From: G963677445 sp963678275
GTDB taxonomy: Bacteria; Bacteroidota; Ignavibacteria; Ignavibacteriales; Melioribacteraceae
Direction: 5' to 3'
Assembly (NCBI GenBank): GCA_963678275.1
Contig: OY782765.1
Coordinates: forward strand, 3,286,001-3,350,000
DNA length: 64,000 nucleotides
The position numbers were made by a program, and so were the translations under genes. The notes beneath the pieces are model-generated. The model made no database searches. It was given only the letters and a program-made list of their open reading frames with translations, and was not told where the DNA came from. Of the stretch, positions 8,747 to 18,215 are shown piece after piece (the stretch's first letter is position 1; the number at the start of each line of letters is the position of its first letter).

Positions 8747-11218
8747 TTAAAGATCCTTCATAAATTTGATTACCAGCAGAGTAATGTCATCATCCTGGGC
8801 TTTTTCATTCAGCCAGTTTTTTGCTTCATCCATAAGAATATTTATTATCGATTCGGGATTTTCAGCCGACGATTCAGCAACAAACCGCTTGATCTTTTCG
8901 GCGCCGAACATTTCTTTCTTTTTGTTGAAGAGTTCAGGCAGTCCGTCAGACATCAGCAGGAGAATATCACCCGGGAGCAGTTCGCTCTCTTTTTCTTCAT
9001 AGGGGAATTTGTCAAAAGCGCCGAGGGGCATTCCCTTTAATATAAATTCTTCTAAAATCCCGGAAGATTTTCTGTAAATAAGGGGGAAAGGCATTCCTGC
9101 GGATGAAATTTTCACTACATTATTCTCTATCCGGGCGATTGTCATTGCCATATACATTTGTTTCAGATTCATGGCTTTTATAGCTTTTGTCCCTTTGAGA
9201 AGGAATTCACGGGGAGAGTTTATTCCCGCGAGAGTCCGGAACATACTTTTAGCCGCTGAAACCATAATGCCCGCGTGCATTCCGTGCCCGGTAGCGTCAC
9301 CAATCGCGATTGTGAGAGAACCGTCCTCATCCAGGTGGAAATCGTAATAGTCGCCGCCGACTTCGGTTGCCGTGTTAATATAAGCCGCAATCTCCAATCC
9401 CGGTATTTCAGGAGGATTTTCCGGTATCATTGAAAGCTGGAGGCGCCGGGCTTCCTCAAGTTCTTTTGACTGCCGCCGATTTTCAGCTTCAAGCAATTCT
9501 TTTTTCAGTTGTTCATCGGCCAGTCTTTTGCTGGTGCGGGCGAAATTTCTTGAAAGATAAACAGACATAGCGAGGAAAAATCCAATTGAGCCGAAAGCGT
9601 AGGGGTTCTGCATCTCACGGAATGGAGCGATAATTCCCATATCCATCATCGCGTCGAATGATCCGAAGAAATAAAAAATGAAAAATGCCAGCCCAATCAG
9701 TTTCGCTCCCTCCTTTTTACGGTAAATGGCCAGAATAACTATTCTGATTATTTCTATCTGAATAGCGAGGTTGGCAATTCCAAATATGTCCCAGTATTCC
9801 AGAGGTTTTAATACAACAGGCAGCCCGAGCAAAAGAATAAGTGATAAAAGAACCCAGAATATGTACAATAATCTGTCATAAAACAAAGCATAAGCGAATC
9901 GCAGGAGTAAAACGAAAAATAGGATATTGGATAAACGGTGCAGTCGTAAATAGGTGAGATAATCACCCATAAATGATACAAGTTCGGCTGAATAATCGAA
10001 ATATATTGTAGCGGCATAAGAAAAAAGAAATAATGAAAAATAGAGATTCTGCCGCAAACCGGGAAAAAAGAAAAAAATGATCAGGTGAAGCACGCCGATA
10101 GCTATAGTCAGTGATGTAAAAAACATCTGGTAGCCGGTAAGTGATCTTTCTTTATCCAGAAGATCATGAGCCAAATGATCTCCCTTTTTTAAATCCAGGT
10201 AAAATCCTGCTCCAAAACCAGCGTCAAAATATTTTGAAGTATTCAGGGGAAAATAACGTACAGATAAAACATTGCCTCTTTTTTTAGAAAGATTTATTGT
10301 TTTGAATTTTGTATAATCATAATCTTCATCAAAACCGAACCTTAAAATTTTTTCACCATTCAGGAAAACTTCCCCTTTCCCGGCATAAAATAATGAGATG
10401 GCAAGCGGTTTATTCAGGATGGCGTCCTCCACAGCGAAGTGAACCCGGAACCAGCAGGTATCGGCCACTTTTTCCATGCGCCAGTCTGTTTCAGGAAGTA
10501 TAGAGTTAATAGCGGCCCAGGAATAATCATCAAAACCGGGATCGGCCCATTCCCTGTTATCCCCGTTCCTGAATTTCCATGACTGATCCGGAAAACCTGT
10601 GCCCTGCTCAAGTTTATCTGTGAAAATGTAAAAATCGGGAATTTCAGGTTTTTCATTTGGCACACCGGTTCTTAATGAAAATGCCCAGTCGCCGGTTCCC
10701 TGGGTGATTTTTATCAGGCAGGTGTTAAGTCCTTTATTGAGATTTATTTCAAAGTGGTTTTCATCAAGAAAAAGAGAACGGTATTCCCGGTTTTCGAATA
10801 CTTCGCTGCCATTTATCCAGACTTTTGCCCTGTCATCACTACCGATATAAAAATGTTTCCTGCTGACGGAATCGGAATAGATATAACAAAATGCGTAAGC
10901 TGTCGCGTTTTCTTTGCTGCCGAATGCTTTAATAAGGTTTACAGGCGTATCACCGGATTTGTAATAAATATGGCTCGTATCGGGTAGCTGAAGGTCTGAA
11001 ATTTCTGTCCCGGTAAAAGAGTAAAACTTTTTTTCTCCTCCAAAACCGGTAAGGAAATCATGATCAAGACTATCGGGTGAAAACGAGCCGATCAAAACCC
11101 ACTCCCGGAAATACTCGCCAAAATTCTTATAAACGGGGATTTTATCCTGCGAGTATAGCGCTTCAGATAAAAACGCGAGTATTATAAAAGTGAGGCAAAT
11201 TTTAGCTTTAAGTATCAA
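8747..11218 (-). CDS. 7TM-DISM receptor with C-terminal SpoIIE/RsbU PP2C-type phosphatase
   Basis: A membrane-bound serine phosphatase of about 823 residues. I place the start at the TTG at 11218, which gives a clean signal peptide (MILKAKICLTFIILAFLSEALYSQ); the frame stays open to a TTG at 11311. Two jelly-roll modules follow (about 33-187 with SDDRAKVWINGSEVF, and 192-345 with AGKGEVFLNGEKIL), resembling sugar-binding domains. Seven membrane helices span about 358-555, then a coiled coil and the phosphatase domain. The metal ligands are visible in EVGGDYYDF (about 619-627), GDATGHG (640-646), LMSDGLPE and QDDDITLLVI. Enzymes of this kind dephosphorylate anti-sigma-factor antagonists in partner-switching pathways; no such partner is encoded nearby. 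The ligand is unknown. Confidence 0.88.
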   Translation of the reverse strand: MILKAKICLTFIILAFLSEALYSQDKIPVYKNFGEYFREWVLIGSFSPDSLDHDFLTGFGGEKKFYSFTGTEISDLQLPDTSHIYYKSGDTPVNLIKAFGSKENATAYAFCYIYSDSVSRKHFYIGSDDRAKVWINGSEVFENREYRSLFLDENHFEINLNKGLNTCLIKITQGTGDWAFSLRTGVPNEKPEIPDFYIFTDKLEQGTGFPDQSWKFRNGDNREWADPGFDDYSWAAINSILPETDWRMEKVADTCWFRVHFAVEDAILNKPLAISLFYAGKGEVFLNGEKILRFGFDEDYDYTKFKTINLSKKRGNVLSVRYFPLNTSKYFDAGFGAGFYLDLKKGDHLAHDLLDKERSLTGYQMFFTSLTIAIGVLHLIIFFFFPGLRQNLYFSLFLFSYAATIYFDYSAELVSFMGDYLTYLRLHRLSNILFFVLLLRFAYALFYDRLLYIFWVLLSLILLLGLPVVLKPLEYWDIFGIANLAIQIEIIRIVILAIYRKKEGAKLIGLAFFIFYFFGSFDAMMDMGIIAPFREMQNPYAFGSIGFFLAMSVYLSRNFARTSKRLADEQLKKELLEAENRRQSKELEEARRLQLSMIPENPPEIPGLEIAAYINTATEVGGDYYDFHLDEDGSLTIAIGDATGHGMHAGIMVSAAKSMFRTLAGINSPREFLLKGTKAIKAMNLKQMYMAMTIARIENNVVKISSAGMPFPLIYRKSSGILEEFILKGMPLGAFDKFPYEEKESELLPGDILLLMSDGLPELFNKKKEMFGAEKIKRFVAESSAENPESIINILMDEAKNWLNEKAQDDDITLLVIKFMKDL

Positions 11219-11357
11219 CTTTTTTCCCCGATCAGATGGAAGTTCTGCAACGGAAATAATGTATATTATCAATTCAGGCAACAATATATTGTCTGCGGCA
11301 ATAAAACTCAAGTGGAGGGAGTTGAATTAATTCAGATGTGATGAGCGGCTGAATATA

Positions 11358-11394
11358 ATAAAAAAGCCGCGCAGGAATACCGGCGCGGCTTTTG
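11358..11394 (-). terminator. intrinsic terminator
   Basis: The stem GCCGCGC / GCGCGGC (11366-11389) has a T-run on the minus strand and lies 22 bases past the stop of the gene ending at 11416. Confidence 0.85.
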
Positions 11395-11415
11395 AATGTA
11401 AAAATTTATTTGTGC

Positions 11416-13914
11416 TTACTTGAGAAGCATCATTTTCATAGTCTGGCTGAAGGCGCTTGAAGAAGCGTCAACACCTGCTTTGATGTTGTAAATATAAAGA
11501 CCTGAAGGCAGATTTTCGGCGTTGAAAGTAACGTTATAAGTTCCTGCTTTCTGGAATTCATTTACGAGAGAAACAACTTCCTGTCCGAGGATATCATAAA
11601 CTTTAAGAGTAACGAAGTTATCGGCAGGCAGAGCGTACTGAATAGTAGTTGTCGGGTTGAACGGGTTAGGATAGTTCTGTGTAAGGCTGTAATCAGCAGG
11701 GATAATCTGTTCAACTTTAACAACATCACTATAGACATAATGTCCGTCGAGGTCAACCTGTTTCAGACGGTACATAATTTCAGTGGCATTAAGTCCGATG
11801 ATGTTATCTTCGAATGAGTAGTTAACCGGCTGGGTTGTTGTTCCCATACCTTCTTTGAAACCAAGTGTCTGCCAGTCTGATTTGTCATCACCAACAACAA
11901 CCATTCTCTGGATTTCGAAACCATAGTTATTAGTTTCGGTAGCGGTTTTCCAATCAAGACTAACAATATTTCCGGTCTGAGCGGCAGTGAAAGAGGTAAG
12001 TTCAACAGGAACGTTGTTAACATTTCCGAATACAGCGCGGAAATGATAATCATCATCAAGAATTGTCCATGTTGTTCCATCCCAAAGTGAGGTTCTTAAA
12101 GCAGTGCCGGGTGTGAACTGAGTAACCCAGGCATTGCCTTCAGGAACAATAAAACCAATATGAATGTCTCCGGTGAGGCCGGCAAGTTGAGTCATATAGG
12201 GTCTGAGGTCAACTCTGGTCATCGGGCTGGTTACAATAAGATTGGCTTCAGGAGTAACCATGAATGGTGTAATCAGATCATTTCCGGGTGTTCCGGCGTT
12301 ATCTGCCCAGACATGGACTTCAATATCACTATTCGGGCGGTTTACATCTGTATAGTTTCTGATAAGAGCAGTTGTCAGGATATCATCATCCTGGGGAACT
12401 GTAATTTTTACCGCGCATCCAAGCATACCTTCTGTTGAAGTGGGGCCCAGATCATAAACAAAACTTACTTCAGGATCATCATAATATACATGATTGCCAT
12501 AAATATAGCTTTCAACAGGCATATCGACAGTAGCGTTATCGGCAGCGTCTTTTGCGTATATCCGGTAATCAATCTGCTGTCCGGCAAGCTGATCAGGAAT
12601 AATGAAAGTGTAATCATTACCGGCAACATTTGACGGAGTAACTGACTGTTCATCACCGCCGTCAACAGTATAATAAACCATCGCTTCGGCAACGCCTGAG
12701 ATATCTGTGATATTTGCTGTCAGCGAGAAAGGTGAGCTTGTCTGTTCGTAGAAATCAGGTCCGTTATGGAGTATAAGCGGAGGAGTTTCATCAACTGTAG
12801 AAGTTTCAACAACTACGTCGTCAATGAACATACCTTCTTCAACCCAGCCAACATCCGAGAAGAATCTGAAACGGATTGTTACATGAGAAGACCCGACAAA
12901 TCCACCGATGTCATATATCAGTTCCTGCCAGTCGCTGTCGGCGTCGATAGCGTCAATTTCAATCCAGTTGGTGCCGTCGGTGGTGATTTCAATATACATA
13001 TAATCGAAACCATCTTCGATTTCCCATTTGGCCCAGAATTTCAGTGTGGCGCCAAAAGCCGCGGAAAGGTCAAGCGGATTAGCCATTGTGGCTGAAACAT
13101 CCATATCGTTGGTGTACTGTCCGTCAGGAGATTCTGATAATGAATGTGTTTCTGAATGATAAGCTGTAGTAGCGAGTCCCCATGTTCCTTCGAGAGTCCA
13201 TTTATCCGTTCCGGATTCAAAATCGTCGGAGAAAATAACCTGGGTGCCGGCGCCGGTTGAAACTTCGGCATGTACAAAAAGGTCAAGATCGAGATCCCAT
13301 GCGCTAGCTGATTTGAAAGCGTAATAGGAATTATCACTCCATTTTTCCCAGGCGCGGTATGCCATTTCACCTTCGCCATCATTATCTGAATAGAGACCGA
13401 ATTCATCATCAACTCCGGCTCCCCACTCAATTCCTATAAAGAAATTCTGAGGGACAGAAACAGGGCTGGTAAATGTGAAAAGCAGAGGATTTTCAAAAGA
13501 AACAATATCAGCAGTAGTAAAAGTTTGTGAATGAAGCAGCGCGCCGGGAGCGTCAAGTTCGCCGGTTCCTGTACCTTCTCTTACAACCAGTGTTATTTCA
13601 TCAGCAGTGCCGGTTATAACCGCAGCGCCGAAATAAAGCCCTGCTCCTTCAAGTGTTCCGGCTTCATCAAGGTCAAATCGCTGGTATTTGCCAAGATCGC
13701 CATACCCATTAGGTCCGGCAACATAACCGCCATTGCTGGATGTGTAAAGGGCCTGGGTATCACCATAAAAAATGATATCCCCGTCAATAGTCGGGAATGA
13801 TACATTAGCCTTGATTTCAGAGCTTTTTACCGATTCTCTGGCTACTTCACTCTGTGCAAAAAGAACTACTGAAGCAAAAAGCAACAGGAGTAGAATTGTG
13901 GAAAATCTTTTCAT
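11416..13914 (-). CDS. exported T9SS cargo protein with MAM/jelly-roll-like domain
   Basis: An 832-residue secreted protein: signal peptide MKRFSTILLLLLFASVVLFAQ, then beta-rich modules. Residues about 230-375 resemble the MAM/immune-inhibitor-A-like beta-sandwich (FSDDFESGTDKWTLEGTWG... MFIDDVVVE). Next comes an Ig-like module (DETPPLILHNGPDFYEQTSS), a further beta domain, and a C-terminal sorting domain starting at YSLTQNYPNPFNPTTTI and ending KMMLLK. By family knowledge the last domain targets the protein to the type IX secretion machinery and to cleavage or anchoring at the surface. No catalytic motif is visible, so an adhesive or structural role is likely. AAAGGAG precedes the ATG, and a strong terminator follows. 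Confidence 0.87.
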   Translation of the reverse strand: MKRFSTILLLLLFASVVLFAQSEVARESVKSSEIKANVSFPTIDGDIIFYGDTQALYTSSNGGYVAGPNGYGDLGKYQRFDLDEAGTLEGAGLYFGAAVITGTADEITLVVREGTGTGELDAPGALLHSQTFTTADIVSFENPLLFTFTSPVSVPQNFFIGIEWGAGVDDEFGLYSDNDGEGEMAYRAWEKWSDNSYYAFKSASAWDLDLDLFVHAEVSTGAGTQVIFSDDFESGTDKWTLEGTWGLATTAYHSETHSLSESPDGQYTNDMDVSATMANPLDLSAAFGATLKFWAKWEIEDGFDYMYIEITTDGTNWIEIDAIDADSDWQELIYDIGGFVGSSHVTIRFRFFSDVGWVEEGMFIDDVVVETSTVDETPPLILHNGPDFYEQTSSPFSLTANITDISGVAEAMVYYTVDGGDEQSVTPSNVAGNDYTFIIPDQLAGQQIDYRIYAKDAADNATVDMPVESYIYGNHVYYDDPEVSFVYDLGPTSTEGMLGCAVKITVPQDDDILTTALIRNYTDVNRPNSDIEVHVWADNAGTPGNDLITPFMVTPEANLIVTSPMTRVDLRPYMTQLAGLTGDIHIGFIVPEGNAWVTQFTPGTALRTSLWDGTTWTILDDDYHFRAVFGNVNNVPVELTSFTAAQTGNIVSLDWKTATETNNYGFEIQRMVVVGDDKSDWQTLGFKEGMGTTTQPVNYSFEDNIIGLNATEIMYRLKQVDLDGHYVYSDVVKVEQIIPADYSLTQNYPNPFNPTTTIQYALPADNFVTLKVYDILGQEVVSLVNEFQKAGTYNVTFNAENLPSGLYIYNIKAGVDASSSAFSQTMKMMLLK

Positions 13915-14201
13915 AGTAACTCCTTTTGTTATGATAGTATTGAATAATAAATATTTTTCCTTCCTTATAATAGCTGTGATACCGAATTCACATCCGGTGT
14001 TTGTGCAAGATAAGAATATTTTCTTTATTTTTCCACAAATCCCTCCCTCAAATATCCACGATTTTTGTTTTAAATTGAATAAAAGCTCTCGTTGTCGGAT
14101 AATTAAATTGCAGTCAGTTCTTTTTCACCATGCTTACAGGGCATAAAGAGGTGATTTTTTTATATTTTTGTGCTTACGTTTCTCAAAAAAAATAAAGTAA
14201 A

Positions 14202-15587
14202 ATGAGATTTCTCGCGATAGATTTTGAAACTGCCGATTTTAAGAAGGATAGCGCCTGCGCTCTTTCACTCGCTCTGGTAGAAAATGATATAATTTCAGAA
14301 AAAAAATTTTTCCTGATAAGGCCGCCCCGAAGGTTTTTCCGTTTTTCCGGTTATCATGGAATTACCTGGGATGATGTAAAAGAGAGCCCGTCATTTCAGG
14401 AATTGTGGCCTGATATAAAGAGATATTTTGAAGGAATCGATTATCTCGCGGCGCATAGCGCGGGACATGATAAAGCAGTGCTAAAAGCGCTATGTTCGGC
14501 CTCCGGAATTACGCGGCCCGATATTCCATTTATCTGCAGCATGAAGCTGGCGAAGGAAAAACTGAATATTTATCCCGCCGGTCTTAATGATGTTAAAAAG
14601 AAGCTGAATATTGAAGAGGATGGAAATCCGCTTCAGAACGCGGAAGCATGCGCGCGAATTATACTAAAGATCAATGAAACCGAAGGTGATAAAAGTATTT
14701 CTGTTAATGATAATGAAGAGGAGGAATTCCCTTCTGACTCCATCAACATATCGGTTCTCGGCAGCAGTAGTTATGGTAATTCAACTGTTATCTGGCTCAA
14801 TGGCGAGGCGGTGATGATTGATTTTGGATTCAGTAAAAAATTCCTCAACGAAAAACTTAAAGAAATCGGGCTGGATTTCAGTTCATTTCAAGGGGTATTT
14901 CTTACACATCTGCACCATGATCATATAAAAGCCCCGGCGCTGAACGCCTTTGTGAAAGCGGGTGTGCCCGTTTATGCTCATAGAAATTTACAGGACTCCC
15001 TTCTTAAAATAATCAGGGGTTCTCTTAAAGCTTACGATGCCGGGTTACTTAGATTTTATGGTGATGAAGCGGAAATTTTTGCGGGAGCGTTCAGAGTTAA
15101 AGGATTTGAGGTTCCACACGATTCCGCGGGGGGCTGTTTTGGATACAATATCGTTTATGGAGAGGGACAACAGACTAAAAAAGTTACCGTTTCAACCGAT
15201 ATAGCGAACGCGGAAAACGGAATGGCCGAAAATTTCGCGAATTCGGACGCCATTGTTCTCGAGGCCAATCATGATCTTGATATGCTTTATAATTCGGGCC
15301 GGCCGATGATTCTGATAAACCGGATAAGAGAAACGGGCCATCTTTCAAATGATGAAAGCGCCGAATTTCTCGCGGATGTGATGGATATTTCAGATAAACA
15401 GCCGGAAGCGGTTATTCTCGCTCATATAAGTCAGGAATGTAATACCAATAAACTTGCTGAAAAGACTGTGCGGGATATTCTCAACGGCAGGGGGTATGGC
15501 GGTATCAAAATTGTGCAGACCCACAGGGTTGAACGAAGTGATACTATCAGCTTGAAGCTGGAAAACAGGGTCAGCAAAACGGAATGA
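14202..15587 (+). CDS. fusion of DnaQ-like 3'-5' exonuclease domain and YycJ/WalJ-type MBL-fold nuclease
   Basis: A 461-residue two-domain cytoplasmic protein with no signal peptide. Residues 1-158 are a DEDD exonuclease fold: motif I AIDFET (Asp7, Glu9), motif II AHSAGHDKAVL (Asp90). Motif III reads GNPLQNAEACARI, where the usual His is Gly141 and the usual Asp is Asn146, so catalysis by this domain is doubtful. An acidic linker (160-180) leads to a metallo-beta-lactamase fold: SVLGSSSYGNST, THLHHDH (235-241), H306 in VPHDSAGG, D333 in STDIA, GHLSND (H380) and AHISQECN (H408). This set of motifs is that of YycJ/WalJ, reported as a 5'-3' DNA exonuclease tied to mismatch repair. The fusion suggests a DNA-repair nuclease in which the N-terminal domain binds rather than cuts. 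It is monocistronic. Confidence 0.87.
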   Translation: MRFLAIDFETADFKKDSACALSLALVENDIISEKKFFLIRPPRRFFRFSGYHGITWDDVKESPSFQELWPDIKRYFEGIDYLAAHSAGHDKAVLKALCSASGITRPDIPFICSMKLAKEKLNIYPAGLNDVKKKLNIEEDGNPLQNAEACARIILKINETEGDKSISVNDNEEEEFPSDSINISVLGSSSYGNSTVIWLNGEAVMIDFGFSKKFLNEKLKEIGLDFSSFQGVFLTHLHHDHIKAPALNAFVKAGVPVYAHRNLQDSLLKIIRGSLKAYDAGLLRFYGDEAEIFAGAFRVKGFEVPHDSAGGCFGYNIVYGEGQQTKKVTVSTDIANAENGMAENFANSDAIVLEANHDLDMLYNSGRPMILINRIRETGHLSNDESAEFLADVMDISDKQPEAVILAHISQECNTNKLAEKTVRDILNGRGYGGIKIVQTHRVERSDTISLKLENRVSKTE

Positions 15588-15714
15588 CACAACTTTTTAA
15601 ACCAGAAATAATAAGATATGTCGTTTCTGCGAAAGGCAGGGATCTAATTTCAGACCGGTTGAAATATTTTCTCTTTCTCTATTCTTATCCCCGGGCTCAG
15701 ATTACAGTATTAAA

Positions 15715-16323
15715 TCAGAATGCGTAGCCGAATTTAAGGAACTCAACTTCAAGAAATGTTCTTTTTCCGGTGTTGATAAAAAACATATCGAATTCTTTGT
15801 CATGGCCATTATCGACATTGTTTAAATAACGGCCGATATAAATGGCAAAACCCCAGTAAATTCCTTTCGGTGAATAGTATCGGTATCCCATGCCGAAACA
15901 TACCCCGAATTTAAGAAAATCAATCTGTTTATCATGGAAGTAATACTCATTGCTCAGGGGGATATAATCATAATATTGGTCCTCATGGGTAAAATATGAT
16001 ATTCTGACACCAAAAATGGAAAAAAGTCCTTCCTGTTTATCTTTCATAAACCATCTGTATTGAGCGTCGATATTTAGGATTGTATTTCTGTTATCTTTAA
16101 ATTCCTGCCAGAATGTTATTGGAAAGGCAAGTTCAACATCACGTTTGTAATTTAGGATATTCACGCCGGCATAGAGGAGCATACTTTCATAAGCGCTGCC
16201 AACCAGAGCTGCAGCGGGATTAATTTCCAATCCATAGTTATATCGATGGAATGAGGTGTCACTTTCCTGTGCTGAAAGTGAAATAAAAAATAAGGTTAAA
16301 AATAATGCTATCATTTTTTTCAT
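15715..16323 (-). CDS. hypothetical exported beta-barrel-like protein
   Basis: A 202-residue protein with a signal peptide (MKKMIALFLTLFFISLSAQ). The rest alternates hydrophobic and polar residues with many aromatics (INILNYKRDVELAFPITFW, IYWGFAIYIGRYLNN) and ends in a strand closing with aromatic Phe (EFLKFGYAF), the usual signature of a small outer-membrane beta-barrel. There is no recognisable family. The gene lies alone, facing the exonuclease-fusion gene tail to tail. Confidence 0.72.
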   Translation of the reverse strand: MKKMIALFLTLFFISLSAQESDTSFHRYNYGLEINPAAALVGSAYESMLLYAGVNILNYKRDVELAFPITFWQEFKDNRNTILNIDAQYRWFMKDKQEGLFSIFGVRISYFTHEDQYYDYIPLSNEYYFHDKQIDFLKFGVCFGMGYRYYSPKGIYWGFAIYIGRYLNNVDNGHDKEFDMFFINTGKRTFLEVEFLKFGYAF

Positions 16324-16612
16324 AACAGCCGCCGGCTCAGGTTAATGAATAAATGTATATAAAGATTGTTTTTGAAAAAATATTCTTTTTAAGTAAAAGC
16401 GAAGATATATTCAAGTCTGATTACTTTGATTAAATTACAGAAAATTTTATAAAAAAAGAAAGGTATTTATTGATTCCCCAATTGCAAATTTAATAATCCA
16501 AGAGCAGCCGGAAAATGCGCAAAATGGAAAGATTACAATTAACAATTGAAAGGCAAAGTTTACCGCGGATTTCTCTGATTTCGCAGATTTGGAAAGAAAA
16601 ACGGTATATAAG

Positions 16613-16702
16613 CTCTTATCACCACACTAACGCCAACATGTTGAGGATAATCCGAAAAGCAAAATTTGTCAAAAAAAAGCCCGCAAATAACATGTTGCCG
16701 AT
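16613..16702 (-). repeat. R3 repeat, copy b (inverted)
   Basis: The reverse complement of the modules at 3974-4058 and 55196-55282, including both CAACATGTT/AACATGTTG words and the caaaatttgtcaaaaa segment. Confidence 0.8.
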
Positions 16703-16779
16703 CGTCAGGCCGCGATTCGAAATATACCGGCCAGGCCGGATTCAAAAAAGGAATTACCTGAGAAATATTTCTTTTAATC

Positions 16780-16925
16780 GTAAAAGACTCCGAATGGAGT
16801 CGAATATCAATAGTCCCGGATAAAATCCGGTGGTCTGATATGGCCGATATTTGTCCAGACGCTGAAGGCGTGGAATATTAACAACCAGCGGAAGATAATG
16901 CCCCGGTTAAAAAGGCAATAAGGTT
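16780..16925 (+). repeat. R4 repeat, copy b
   Basis: Three consecutive hairpins: GACTCCGAATGGAGTC, cccggataaaatccgg and gacgctgaaggcgtgg, with GAATAT after the first and third. The tail (ccccggttaaaaaggcaata) also occurs at 4690-4705 and 22530-22555 in the other orientation. Confidence 0.8.
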
Positions 16926-16941
16926 TGATATTCAATGATTG

Positions 16942-17893
16942 TCACTTCTGCTGCCAAGGAACCCCAATTTGGAAAACACCAAATTCCAAAATTAGCAGCA
17001 ACAATTTAAGTAATTACAATCTATCGAAAACTCTTCATTGATGAGAGATCGGATTCCCCTCCCCTTAAGATTTTAAGGGGAGGATGGGAGGAGTTTGATC
17101 TTCCTTAAGCCATCACTAATCCCGAGACAAAGACGAACCATGATTAAAGTATTTCAGGATTGCCATGGTTAAAAATCGACACCGTGTTTAGTATCGCGAT
17201 CGTTGTTTTATTTCTTCAACGGGAAAATGCCGGGAAGAAAATCTGTAGAGACAACGCATGCCTTGTCTCTACGAACGGCATATATTATATTTTATCTCAG
17301 GACAATGATAAGGTGTTAATTTATCCTGGTCTGTTTATTTATTCTGCCATAAGCGAAATTTGCGGGAAATATTAAACCTGGCAAATAAAGTTAATGCGGT
17401 TTAATTTTGCCTGTCGATCACTTCTGCTGCCAAGCAGCCCGAATTTGGAGAATCGGCAAATTCCAAATTTCGCAACAGCAATTACTAAAATTGCGACCAA
17501 TGGAAAACTCTTTTAAGATGAGAGATCGGATTCCCCTCCCCTTAAGATTTTAAGGGGAGGATGGGAGGGGTTTGATCTACCCGGAGTCATCACTAATCCC
17601 GAGACAAAGACGAACCATGATTAAAGTATTTCAGGATTGCCATGGTTAAAAATCGACACCGTGTTTAGTATCGCGATCGTTGTTTTATTTCTTCAACGGG
17701 AAAATGCCGGGAAGAAAATCTGTAGAGACAAGGCATGCCTTGTCTCTACGAACGGTATATAATATATTTTATCTCAGGACAATGATAAGGTGTTAATTTA
17801 TCCTGGTCTGTTTATTTATTCTGCCATAAGCGAAATTTGCGGGAAATATTAAACCTGACAAATAAGGTTAATAAGGTTTAGTCTGGTCGGGTG
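16942..17893 (+). repeat. 476-477-bp direct tandem duplication (two units)
   Basis: Unit 1 starts at 16942 and unit 2 at 17418, both with tcacttctgctgccaag. Each carries the R1 hairpin, then about 290 bases of nearly identical sequence including a TGTAGAGAC/GTCTCTAC palindrome. The first 100 bases of the units differ clearly, while the last 300 are almost the same, so the halves have different histories or underwent conversion. No gene is present. Confidence 0.85.
17721..17750. repeat. perfect palindrome GTAGAGACAAGGCA (14-bp arms)
   Basis: A 28-bp perfect palindrome in unit 2 of the tandem duplication. Unit 1 (17244-17273) has one mismatch. Relatives with the same TGTAGAGAC ends occur at 33729-33756 and 35071-35100. 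Confidence 0.8.
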
Positions 17894-18068
17894 GTTTCCT
17901 GTGCTACTAAGGTTAAAAAATCAAAAAATAAGTTTTCTTTGAGTTTTTTGTGGGATTTGCTGTTTTGGTTGCTTTTCCTCCACCTCAATCAAAAAATCTG
18001 CGGCTTTCTTGACCTTATTAATTGTTCATTACTAATTGCATTTCTGCGTAGAATTTTACTCCTTACGG
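17884..18068 (+). repeat. R5 repeat, copy a
   Basis: This shares the order header tgctactaaggttaaaaaa, then tgtgggatttg, then acctcaatcaa..aatctgcggc, then cttgaccttattaattgttc, ending gcgtagaatttta..acgga with copies at 25140-25335, 48594-48795 and the intron-split copy at 51490-51623 plus 53635-53760. Confidence 0.8.
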
Positions 18069-18081
18069 AGTTATCATGAGC

Positions 18082-18215
18082 AACTCCGAATGGAGTCGAA
18101 TATGAATAGCCCCGGATGAAATCCGGTGGTTTTATCAGGCCAATTTCAACTGCGACGCTGAAGGCGTCGAATATAAACACCCGGGGGAAATTGTAGTTGC
18201 CTGGGTAAAATCTAA
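18082..18215 (+). repeat. R4 repeat, copy c
   Basis: Hairpins CTCCGAATGGAG, ccggatgaaatccgg and GACGCTGAAGGCGTC; GAATAT follows the first and the third, and gaatagcccc precedes the second. It directly abuts the end of R5 copy a. Confidence 0.8.

Noticed and set aside
17160..17375. 71-codon frame in the 477-bp repeat
   Set aside because: The second unit carries small differences that do not preserve the frame; it lies in a repeat.
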